A DNA stretch of 28,721 nt from a virus. Shown in pieces: positions 24,088 through 28,721 of this stretch (its first letter is position 1; every line of letters starts with the position of its first letter). The position numbers and the translations under genes are program-made. The DNA lies in the IMG/VR virus record IMGVR_UViG_3300025652_000374, positions 1 through 28,721 of that record. One strand, written 5' to 3'. The notes beneath the pieces are model-generated. The model worked only from the letters and a program-made list of their open reading frames with translations. It made no database searches and had not been told where the DNA came from.

Positions 24088-24300
24088 TTAATATTCGATA
24101 CAAAGATAATCTCCAATATTCGCTTCCCACCACGTGCTAAAAGTTACATTGTGAGATGTTCCGTCTATATAAACAATATAGTTTCCATTGTTTCCGATGC
24201 TATAATTTGTTACTGTTCCACATTGGTCTTCCGGAGTACAACTCGTAAATGTCATTCCGATTGCTAATCCCATTAATAATACTATTGCTACTTTTTTCAT
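24088..24300 (-). CDS. Phage-encoded lipoprotein, 70 aa
   Basis: MKK-type signal peptide with a hydrophobic core (AIVLLMGLAIGMTF) and a lipobox TSC with Cys 21, so the mature protein is 50 residues anchored in a membrane. The mature part has a Cys at 27 (QCG) and near the end (DYLCIEY), which may form a disulfide. Phage lipoproteins of this size act in superinfection exclusion or as outer-membrane spanins. It is expressed early, which fits exclusion better than lysis. The gene lies 6 bp from the 49-aa gene upstream. Confidence 0.7.
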   Translation of the reverse strand: MKKVAIVLLMGLAIGMTFTSCTPEDQCGTVTNYSIGNNGNYIVYIDGTSHNVTFSTWWEANIGDYLCIEY

Positions 24301-24306
24301 CTTTAT

Positions 24307-24456
24307 TTATTTATTTAATTTATTATAAACTTCTTTTAGTATAAGGTAGCTCTCTTCACTAACTCCGTTATACATTCCTAATTCAATCTTTGAAATTGTA
24401 GCTCTCAAAGATTCTGATACTTGCTTAATTTCTAATTCATTTAATTCTACTGTCAT
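24307..24456 (-). CDS. Small helical protein, 49 aa
   Basis: The gene starts MTVELNELEIKQVSESLRAT and is helical throughout, with no membrane segment. A -7-like box (TAAGTTTG, 24510-24503) lies about 47 bp upstream, so it may begin the small transcript that includes the lipoprotein and the YfiM-like gene. The stop and the next leader form the run TAAATAAATAAATAAAGATG. Function unknown. It may be a small regulator or partner of the lipoprotein, a guess from the operon. Confidence 0.55.
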   Translation of the reverse strand: MTVELNELEIKQVSESLRATISKIELGMYNGVSEESYLILKEVYNKLNK

Positions 24457-24502
24457 ATTTATTTATTTAATTGATTAATTGCTTATATATACTATATAAC
24501 TA

Positions 24503-24510
24503 CAAACTTA
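24503..24510 (-). promoter_or_regulatory. Host-type -7-like box before the 49-aa gene
   Basis: The minus strand reads TAAGTTTG, matching TAnnTTTG, in the 102-bp gap 24457-24558. A -33 TTG at the right distance is not obvious. It would drive the 49-aa gene, the lipoprotein and the membrane protein. Confidence 0.42.
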
Positions 24511-24558
24511 CTGTACTGTTTGATTATTTAGTTCGATTATTATAAAGAGTTATTAACA

Positions 24559-24705
24559 TCATCTATTGTAATCTGTTATCCATTTGAATCTTAACCTTTT
24601 AACTTCAGCTTCATACTCATCTTTACTTAGTGAACAAAATCCTCCATTATGATACAACTTGTGTAAAGCCTTTAACTCTTCTAAAATTTCATCTCTCTTT
24701 AACAT
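24559..24705 (-). CDS. SHOCT-like small protein, 48 aa
   Basis: The sequence MLKRDEILEELKALHKLYHN, then GGFCSLSKDEYEAEVKRL, has the two-helix pattern of the short C-terminal (SHOCT) domain, which is used for oligomerisation or protein contact. It overlaps the end of the DnaA-like gene by 7 bp. Such domains usually occur at the C-terminus of larger proteins, and here the domain stands alone. A partner role with the DnaA-like protein is possible from coupling, but unproved. Confidence 0.52.
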   Translation of the reverse strand: MLKRDEILEELKALHKLYHNGGFCSLSKDEYEAEVKRLRFKWITDYNR

Positions 24706-25166
24706 CCTATGTATATTTTTTCAAACACTTCTTTTCTATCCTCATCTTTACGTTTCCACTCGAAACTCTTTAATACTAATGCAGCTCTCTCATCATATAC
24801 CTTCCTATCTTCCTCAGACAATTCTCTATACGCTTTCTCATTAGTTGTTAGTACTTCATTTTCTACACTCCTGAATGAACTCTCAAGGTTATCTAATCCA
24901 AAGTAACTCCTGTAGATATTCATATAAAAATTATCACTCTCAATGTTATGGAATACTTTATCTCTCGAATGCATTACTGTTGCGTGGTTAGTTCCAACTG
25001 TAGCTCCTATATTCTTTAGTGAAGTAACTACATCTTTCAAAGCTATCTTATAATACAAAGCTCTACCGTATATAACTTCTCTATCCCTTGACTTCTTGCT
25101 AACATCAACACCTACATTCTTACTGACGTACTTTACTATCTCTTCTAATCTTTTTGTGTTCTCCAT
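24699..25166 (-). CDS. DnaA domain IV-like DNA-binding protein, 155 aa
   Basis: Residues about 33-76 (IYGRALYYKIALKDVVTSL, then IGATVGTNHATVMHSRDKV) match the C-terminal DNA-binding domain of DnaA. In DnaA the related sequence is G..-HTTV-HA..K. The conserved His-Ala-Thr-Val-Met-His core binds the DnaA box. The AAA+ domain is absent, and the C-terminal ~75 residues are charged helices. It may bind DnaA boxes, redirecting host initiator or acting at the phage origin. The gene follows a 92-bp structured leader and ends in a 7-bp overlap with the SHOCT-like gene. Confidence 0.72.
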   Translation of the reverse strand: MENTKRLEEIVKYVSKNVGVDVSKKSRDREVIYGRALYYKIALKDVVTSLKNIGATVGTNHATVMHSRDKVFHNIESDNFYMNIYRSYFGLDNLESSFRSVENEVLTTNEKAYRELSEEDRKVYDERAALVLKSFEWKRKDEDRKEVFEKIYIGC

Positions 25167-25188
25167 TTTATTTACTTGTTTTTATTTA

Positions 25189-25250
25189 AAGAGGATGCTC
25201 CTGTTCGAGGCGCGACGACCAAGTGTTAACTCTAAAGGTTACACCCTCTT
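25189..25250 (-). ncRNA. Structured leader candidate before the DnaA-like gene
   Basis: Arms AAGAGG and CCTCTT close a 62-nt region on the minus strand. Inside, GTGTAAC can pair with GTTAACAC with a bulge. The core (CGTCGCGCC, CTCGAACAG) is unusually GC-rich for this genome. Poly-A/T follows the second arm. It may be a regulatory leader, a terminator or a protein-binding site. It is not a tRNA, because the GTTCGAG on the plus strand lacks a paired T-arm. Confidence 0.38.
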
Positions 25251-25258
25251 ATTCTTTA

Positions 25259-25390
25259 TTATCTTAATTCAGCTAATTTAATTGTCAGTTCAGCTATCAG
25301 CTCTAAAGCTTCTTCTCTATCATTACTCTCGATGTAATCTGTTTGAACATCTTTGTAAAGTTGGTTTAGAAATTCTTGTGTTGTAGTCAT
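25259..25390 (-). CDS. Small protein, 43 aa
   Basis: The gene starts MTTTQEFLNQLYKDVQTDY and is mostly helical (NDREEALELIAELTIKLAEL). It lies 5 bp after the 48-aa gene that begins the transcript from the promoter at 25580-25607, so both belong to a small operon. It ends 9 bp before the structured leader. Function unknown. Small helical proteins after early promoters are often host takeover or regulatory factors, an inference only. Confidence 0.55.
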   Translation of the reverse strand: MTTTQEFLNQLYKDVQTDYIESNDREEALELIAELTIKLAELR

Positions 25391-25395
25391 AATTT

Positions 25396-25542
25396 TTAGT
25401 TTTTAGTTATTGATATTACTCTAATACTTAGTACATCTAAGAACCAAGCTACTACTCCGTTAACCGTAACAAAGTCTAATGTCATTTGTTCCGTTTTTAA
25501 TTCTCCTAATGCGTCTTTGAATGTAATTGTAAATGTGTTCAT
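25396..25542 (-). CDS. Small early protein, 48 aa
   Basis: The start MNTFTITFKDALGELKTEQ at 25542 is chosen because a more upstream ATG (25596) lies before or inside the -7 box at 25580-25587 and could not be in that transcript. The protein is mostly beta and ends VRVISITKN-like (SIRVISITKN). It is the first gene after the duplicated promoter cassette, so it is likely expressed early and strongly. The function is unknown. Confidence 0.6.
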   Translation of the reverse strand: MNTFTITFKDALGELKTEQMTLDFVTVNGVVAWFLDVLSIRVISITKN

Positions 25543-25579
25543 AATATTTAGTTTTTTTAGTTGTGCCTTATTGACTCTG

Positions 25580-25607
25580 CAAACATACAACAACATTTAA
25601 ATGTAAA
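25580..25607 (-). promoter_or_regulatory. Host-type promoter for the 48-aa gene
   Basis: TTTA (25607-25604), 16-bp spacer, TATGTTTG (25587-25580), then CAGAGTC. The flanks AAATTAGG, TTTAAATGTTGTTG and GCAGAGTCAA are shared with 28306-28333 almost base for base, and partly with 8017-8044. The ATG is about 37 bp downstream of the box. Confidence 0.78.
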
Positions 25608-25624
25608 CCTAATTTAATTTCATT

Positions 25625-25654
25625 TATTCGATGAACTACACAAAACTTTAACAT
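25625..25654 (-). repeat. 30-bp upstream element, copy at 25.6 kb
   Basis: On the minus strand it starts ATGTTAAAGTTTTGTGTAGT and ends TTCATCGAATA, with one mismatch to the plus-strand copy at 18978-19007. It lies 17 bp upstream of the -33 part of the promoter and just after the exonuclease gene stop. A repressor or activator site is the simplest reading. Confidence 0.72.
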
Positions 25655-25660
25655 ATCTTT

Positions 25661-26320
25661 TTAAAAAACATTGAGTTTTAATAGAAGATAAGTCCTGATT
25701 AACTTCTCTCGTGCCTTACCTTTATAGAGTTTCTTATACAATCCTAACACAGTTCTCATCATACCAAACTCACTCTTGCCTTTAAAGTTTTTCTCACACC
25801 ACTTAACACCATATCCTTTACACACTAAAACATTATCAGCTCTATCACCTACCACCATCTGCTCCCACAAATTGTATAGTGCTTCCTTTTTAGTAATCTT
25901 TGTGAATTCCCTCTTATTGTAATTATATATGGTGCATTCGAATTGATTATAATCTTTGTCAATAGATATTATCACACTCTTATCCCTCCCGTAATAATCT
26001 AAGAACTTAGCTACCAAATCATCAGTCTCTATACCTGACCTCATCTCTACATCTAAATTCTCTTTTACATACTCTATAAGCTCTTCTAAATGTTCAGGCT
26101 TATCTTGCGTCCGGTTTCCTTTATAAGATGCATCCACCTTCTTCCTGTAGTTATTAGTGCAGAATCCAACATTAATCATTTTAACGTTACCATATCGCAT
26201 TTCCATATTATATACAATATCCTTGTACTTACTCCAAAACGAATCTGTAACCTCCTCAAAATCCTCTGAGTTATAACAGGATGCGTACACTATACTATCT
26301 ATATCAAAAATTCCTACCAT
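25661..26320 (-). CDS. FEN-like 5'-3' exonuclease, 219 aa
   Basis: A structure-specific nuclease of the RNase H/FEN class, removing 5' flaps or RNA primers and processing DNA ends. Metal ligands are visible in FDIDSIVYA (Asp 6, Asp 8), YKGNR (66-70), IETDDLVA (about 97-104), SIDKDYNQF (Asp 121, Asp 123) and VGDRADNV (Asp 159, Asp 162), followed by the helix-hairpin-helix GYGVK (169-173). The C-terminus is short. The start overlaps the previous gene by 7 bp. It is a free-standing version rather than part of a polymerase. Confidence 0.88.
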   Translation of the reverse strand: MVGIFDIDSIVYASCYNSEDFEEVTDSFWSKYKDIVYNMEMRYGNVKMINVGFCTNNYRKKVDASYKGNRTQDKPEHLEELIEYVKENLDVEMRSGIETDDLVAKFLDYYGRDKSVIISIDKDYNQFECTIYNYNKREFTKITKKEALYNLWEQMVVGDRADNVLVCKGYGVKWCEKNFKGKSEFGMMRTVLGLYKKLYKGKAREKLIRTYLLLKLNVF

Positions 26321-26496
26321 ATTATCTTTAATTGCTTATTAATACTTTTACTAACCTCAGGTGATTCTGTTATATCACTACTACTCTTCTTTAACCAATC
26401 GCCATCCCAAAGGTTATTCTCTGATAAATACTCTAATGATATATTAGTTCCCATCAGGATAGCGTTGACTTTACTTTGTGATTGTGAGAATGTCAT
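26314..26496 (-). CDS. Hypothetical protein, 60 aa
   Basis: A small protein (MTFSQSQSKVNAILMGTNIS) with Ser-rich stretches and no clear motif. It starts exactly at the stop of the dATP/dGTP diphosphohydrolase-like gene (one shared base) and overlaps the exonuclease start by 7 bp, so it is tightly coupled to both. The overlap argues that the frame is real. Function unknown. Confidence 0.55.
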   Translation of the reverse strand: MTFSQSQSKVNAILMGTNISLEYLSENNLWDGDWLKKSSSDITESPEVSKSINKQLKIIW

Positions 26497-26954
26497 TATG
26501 ATTTTTTATTCTCCATAGTTTTCTGAAGCATAGCAAGTAGTCTCCAAGTTGTTTTAGTCAAGTGTCTTACCCCATCATCATCAAACTCAATACCTGCTGC
26601 GTGGTCCGTTAAATGTCTCATTGCTGCATCTAATTCATCACCACTCTTATTCCTATCCCAATGCAAAGGTTTGTCTTTATGGTGTTGGTCATTGCCAACT
26701 TGTGAACATTTAGCTACCTCTCTAATTGCGTCAGGAAAATACTTAATGAATCCTGAGTATATTGGTGTGGCTTTACGCTTCTGAGCTTTAACCTCTAACT
26801 TATCTTCACTCCCTCTGTTACTACAAAGGCAATCATCACAGTCACCTTTACAATTACTCCCTTCCATTTCCATCATATCTTTTATTGACATACCTGAGTT
26901 ATTAGTGATATACTGATTCCATTCGTCTTCCATGTACTTATCTAAACTATTCAT
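26496..26954 (-). CDS. dATP/dGTP diphosphohydrolase-like protein (DUF5664/MazZ-like), 152 aa
   Basis: The C-terminal ~90 residues match the family often named dATP/dGTP diphosphohydrolase, N-terminal. The stretches are SGFIKYFPDAIREVAKCSQVG, KPLHWDRNKSGDELDAAMRHL and DDDGVRHLTKTTWRLLAML. The E-D and H-L patterns are typical of all-helical nucleotide pyrophosphohydrolases. The N-terminal part carries a Cys cluster (CKGDCDDCLC) that could bind metal and is unusual for the family. Such enzymes reduce dATP and dGTP pools, and in phages with modified adenine they help exclude normal bases. No PurZ is seen in the window. Confidence 0.68.
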   Translation of the reverse strand: MNSLDKYMEDEWNQYITNNSGMSIKDMMEMEGSNCKGDCDDCLCSNRGSEDKLEVKAQKRKATPIYSGFIKYFPDAIREVAKCSQVGNDQHHKDKPLHWDRNKSGDELDAAMRHLTDHAAGIEFDDDGVRHLTKTTWRLLAMLQKTMENKKS

Positions 26955-26957
26955 ATC

Positions 26958-27347
26958 TTATCCTTCTCGTTTAAATGATTCTGATTCATCCTGACCAAAT
27001 ACACCCTGTTCGTATAAACCTGTCATCTTAAGTGTTGCTCTTGACAAAGCTCTCTTTTCTGCCATTTCCATAACATACCAAGTATTTGTACTCCCATCTT
27101 TAAATCCTGCACCCTTCAATGCTGAACCAAATGTCTCGATTACTTTATCACCTTTTACAGCAGTAGCTTTTACTACAGCGAAGTTAGGCTCACTATTGAT
27201 TACCTCATAAGTAATGTCAATCTGCTCCTGAGCGCTAATCTTTTCCACTCCGGACCTTGTAAGGATAATGTAATGTTGATGCTTAAATACATCTGCCTTC
27301 GTTAAGTTGTATTTAGAATACATCTCTTTTAATTTGTTTACTTCCAT
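26958..27347 (-). CDS. Conserved phage protein, possible recombination (Erf/Rad52-like) protein, 129 aa
   Basis: The protein starts MEVNKLKEMYSKYNLTKADVF. It has a beta-rich middle (QIDITYEVINSEPNFAVVKAT) and a C-terminal segment with WYVMEMAEKRALSRATLKM, then TGLYEQGVFGQDE. The A-E-K-R-A-L-S-R-A motif resembles the conserved helix in single-strand annealing proteins of the Erf/Rad52/Sak type. This is a weak, pattern-level match. It lies among replication genes and 3 bp from the diphosphohydrolase-like gene, which suits a DNA-metabolism role. The start uses the TAGAAATTATG leader. Confidence 0.6.
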   Translation of the reverse strand: MEVNKLKEMYSKYNLTKADVFKHQHYIILTRSGVEKISAQEQIDITYEVINSEPNFAVVKATAVKGDKVIETFGSALKGAGFKDGSTNTWYVMEMAEKRALSRATLKMTGLYEQGVFGQDESESFKREG

Positions 27348-27372
27348 AATTTCTATTATTTATTTTTATTTA

Positions 27373-27612
27373 TTAATATTCATTCAAATCTTCACCCATA
27401 AAACTTTTGTCTTCATATCCGTCTGAGCAATCCTCTAATTCATCGTAATTGAATCTCGCTACTTTATTATCTCTCCATCTCTCTAAAGCTACGTCCTGCT
27501 CTTTAGATTGATTGTGTATGTGTAACTTGTTATCGTCTGCACATTTCTTCATTGTAATTGGATTTCTGTTTGTTAGCCAAAATCTATGGCATTTAGTTTG
27601 ATTGTTTTTCAT
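27373..27612 (-). CDS. Hypothetical protein, 79 aa
   Basis: A small hydrophilic protein (MKNNQTKCHRFWLTNRNPIT) with a basic N-terminal half and an acidic tail (ELEDCSDGYEDKSFMGEDLNEY). It has three Cys and two His residues spaced widely, and no clear zinc finger. The leader TTAGAAATTATG is the same as that of several early genes. No function is visible. Confidence 0.6.
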   Translation of the reverse strand: MKNNQTKCHRFWLTNRNPITMKKCADDNKLHIHNQSKEQDVALERWRDNKVARFNYDELEDCSDGYEDKSFMGEDLNEY

Positions 27613-27625
27613 AATTTCTAATTGT

Positions 27626-27838
27626 TTATTTTATAACTTCGACTGCCAATGCATCTAAGTCTGTTAAGTTTTCTTCTGTTAATAAGTTTGTTATTAGTAC
27701 GCCTCCTGCGTAAACTTCTTGTGTTTCAAAATCTATCTCTATAGACCTTTCTTCGTATCTACCATTATAAGCCTGTATAATGTCACCTTCTAATTCTAAT
27801 GTTATTCCTCTGTACTTTACTGTTAATGTTTCTGCCAT
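27626..27838 (-). CDS. Hypothetical protein, 70 aa
   Basis: A 70-residue acidic protein (MAETLTVKYRGITLELEGDI) that is mostly beta with a C-terminal helix (TEENLTDLDALAVEVIK). The leader TTAAATAAATAAAGATGG also contains the stop codon of the gene before it. No signal or membrane segment. Function unknown. Confidence 0.6.
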   Translation of the reverse strand: MAETLTVKYRGITLELEGDIIQAYNGRYEERSIEIDFETQEVYAGGVLITNLLTEENLTDLDALAVEVIK

Positions 27839-27840
27839 CT

Positions 27841-27966
27841 TTATTTATTTAAGTGTTCTAATATTCTTTCTATCTTACTATTAGTGTCATAAGTCCAAAC
27901 GTCATCTTTAAGACTATTCTGATACATTTTAAGAGCTGCAATTACTATCTCATTATAATCCTCCAT
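27841..27966 (-). CDS. Small protein, 41 aa
   Basis: The gene starts MEDYNEIVIAALKMYQNSLK and is helical with a Trp (DDVWTYDTNSK). The stop TAA is 2 bp from the next gene start, and the ATG lies 2 bp after the stop of the 41-aa membrane protein. Dense packing supports the frame. Function unknown. Confidence 0.52.
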   Translation of the reverse strand: MEDYNEIVIAALKMYQNSLKDDVWTYDTNSKIERILEHLNK

Positions 27967-27968
27967 AA

Positions 27969-28094
27969 TTAAAATATGATGTTTGATGTGGTTAATACTT
28001 TAGTAGTGATTGATACAAGTAAAGGTAAAATAAATACTATTGCTATTGATAATCCTACTTTTGTCGTTTTGTCTAATTTTTTAATGTTTTTCAT
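27969..28094 (-). CDS. Small single-pass membrane protein, 41 aa
   Basis: A basic N-terminus (MKNIKKLDKTTKV) precedes a hydrophobic stretch (GLSIAIVFILPLLVSI) that fits one transmembrane helix. There is a short tail. The start has a TAAATTATG leader. Such early small membrane proteins can interfere with host envelope functions, but nothing here shows that directly. Confidence 0.52.
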   Translation of the reverse strand: MKNIKKLDKTTKVGLSIAIVFILPLLVSITTKVLTTSNIIF

Positions 28095-28100
28095 AATTTA

Positions 28101-28126
28101 GTTTTTAAAGGGGTTTTTACACCCCT
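28101..28126 (-). terminator. Weak hairpin terminator after the 43-aa gene
   Basis: On the minus strand AGGGGT (28126-28121) and ACCCCT (28114-28109) form a 6-bp stem around GTAAAA, followed by TTAAAAAC. The T run is short, so it may be an attenuator rather than a full stop. Confidence 0.42.
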
Positions 28127-28134
28127 GATTATTT

Positions 28135-28266
28135 TTAGTTATTAGTTAGTGAGTTGTAAGTATCTATTCCTGACTGAAGTCTATTTATTTCTTTTTTGAT
28201 TTCTGTAGTTTGTACTTCTACTGATTCTAAAACTTTGATAAATTTTGTTGCTAATTGAACTGTCAT
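28135..28266 (-). CDS. Small helical protein, 43 aa
   Basis: The gene starts MTVQLATKFIKVLESVEVQT and has a helical pattern (TTEIKKEINRLQSGIDTYNSL). It is the first gene after the promoter at 28306-28333 and uses the TTAGAAATTATG leader. The N-terminal MTV...L resembles the start of the 49-aa gene at 24456 (MTVELNEL), but the rest differs. Function unknown. Confidence 0.52.
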   Translation of the reverse strand: MTVQLATKFIKVLESVEVQTTEIKKEINRLQSGIDTYNSLTNN

Positions 28267-28305
28267 AATTTCTAATTTTTAAGTTGTTTGTCATTGTTGA
28301 CTCTG

Positions 28306-28333
28306 CAAATATACAACAACATTTAAATATAAA
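28306..28333 (-). promoter_or_regulatory. Host-type promoter for the 43-aa gene
   Basis: TTTA (28333-28330), 16-bp spacer, TATATTTG (28313-28306), then CAGAGTCAA. It is nearly identical to the promoter at 25580-25607. The upstream part ATGTTAAAGTT (28370-28360) is shared with the 30-bp element. The ATG is 39 bp downstream of the box. Confidence 0.8.
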
Positions 28334-28370
28334 CCTAATTTATCTTATAATTTTAACATAACTTTAACAT

Positions 28371-28547
28371 TTAATTAATAATTGATATCAACTTTAGCAC
28401 TAAGAATATTGTAGATAATCCTCCTATAACACAGATAAACACAGTATCCCTAAGCTTAATTATATTCATCTTGTTAATAATTTCTTTTTGTGTTTCAATT
28501 TGTTTTCTTAGGTGATAAATCTCGAATTGTTCGTTTGTCATCTTCAT
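28371..28547 (-). CDS. Small membrane protein, 58 aa
   Basis: An N-terminal hydrophilic helix (MKMTNEQFEIYHLRKQIETQ) is followed by a hydrophobic segment (VFICVIGGLSTIFLVLKLI) that fits one transmembrane helix. It starts 1 bp after the stop of the partial gene at the right edge. Position in the early region suggests an envelope or host-takeover role, unproved. Confidence 0.52.
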   Translation of the reverse strand: MKMTNEQFEIYHLRKQIETQKEIINKMNIIKLRDTVFICVIGGLSTIFLVLKLISIIN

Positions 28548-28548
28548 C

Positions 28549-28721
28549 TTAAAAAGGTTTTTTAGCTTTAAAAGAATCCACTCCCAATATTAATTCCATC
28601 ACCATTATATCTGCATCCTTTGCTTCTATAGTGTTCATTGCATTAGTGTAGTCATCCAACAGACATTCGTTGATGTGCTTCTCTAATTCTAATTCCTTAG
28701 ATAGTTTGTCTATCTTTTGCA
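28549..28721 (-). CDS. Partial hypothetical protein at right edge, 56 aa visible
   Basis: The open frame enters from the right edge and ends at 28549. The visible part is hydrophilic and helical (QKIDKLSKELELEKHINEC, then NTIEAKDADIMVMELILG) and ends SFKAKKPF. No start is seen, so total length is unknown. Function cannot be assigned. Confidence 0.5.
   Translation of the reverse strand, partial: QKIDKLSKELELEKHINECLLDDYTNAMNTIEAKDADIMVMELILGVDSFKAKKPF

Noticed and set aside
24065-24090. A GGCATTATTGCC hairpin between the lipoprotein and YfiM-like genes
   Set aside because: The stem is only 4 bp and has no T run on the coding strand.
24100-24115. A TATCTTTG box on the minus strand before the YfiM-like gene
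   Set aside because: It lies inside the last codons of the lipoprotein gene (DYLCI) and lacks a clear -33 element, so chance is likely.
25195-25240. A GTTCGAG...ACCA string that looks like a tRNA 3' half
   Set aside because: The T-arm bases do not pair, and there is no acceptor, D-arm or anticodon arm upstream.
1-28721. CRISPR array, integrase, transposase or purZ
   Set aside because: No regularly spaced direct repeats and no protein with matching motifs were found on either strand.

Overview
The window is about 28.7 kb of an AT-rich tailed-phage (or prophage) genome whose host is almost certainly a member of the Bacteroidota, probably a flavobacterium. Four things point there. Start codons lack Shine-Dalgarno sequences and sit behind A-rich leaders such as TAAATAAATAATTATG. 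Several promoters match the Bacteroidota pattern (TTG at -33, TAnnTTTG at -7). Many proteins resemble families I know from flavobacterial phages. The phage also has small lipoprotein and membrane genes. The tape measure, the frameshifted tail chaperone and the HK97-type head proteins indicate a siphovirus-like particle. No integrase, DNA polymerase, helicase, tRNA, CRISPR array or insertion sequence was seen. Both ends cut through genes.

Right part, about 28721 down to 21035 (minus strand, read right to left), is the early or middle region. It starts with a run of very small genes. Then come a conserved recombination-like protein, a dATP/dGTP diphosphohydrolase-like protein, a FEN-type 5'-3' exonuclease, a small DnaA-domain-IV-like protein, a lipoprotein, a YfiM-like membrane protein, an SSB-like protein, a metallophosphoesterase and a sigma-70-like factor. 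Promoters of host type lie at 28306-28333, 25580-25607, 24503-24510 and 23732-23739. The region ends at a strong hairpin terminator at 20962-20992.

Left part, about 20893 down to 1, is the late region, also on the minus strand. The order is terminase small and large subunits, tail assembly chaperone with a programmed -1 frameshift, tail completion-like genes, two large tail or baseplate proteins, tape measure, prohead protease fused to scaffold, major capsid protein, a tube- or decoration-like protein, an unknown protein, portal with a MuF-like tail, head-tail connector, a paralogue of the tube-like protein, two modular fibre proteins, and a membrane protein cut by the left edge. Tail genes come before head genes, and the portal comes after the capsid gene, which is not the usual order.

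Two small plus-strand genes (8076-8294 and 19088-19315) interrupt the late region. Each has its own host-type promoter and terminator, like morons. A 16-bp motif, (C/A)ACGTTAATAAGTATAT, occurs four times. Each copy lies where minus-strand transcription must start or restart: before terS, after each plus-strand island, and between tape measure and protease. I infer that it is the late promoter and that the phage sigma-like protein may recognise it. A second set of signals, a 30-bp upstream element plus a host-type promoter, is repeated at early genes and at plus-strand islands, which suggests co-regulation.
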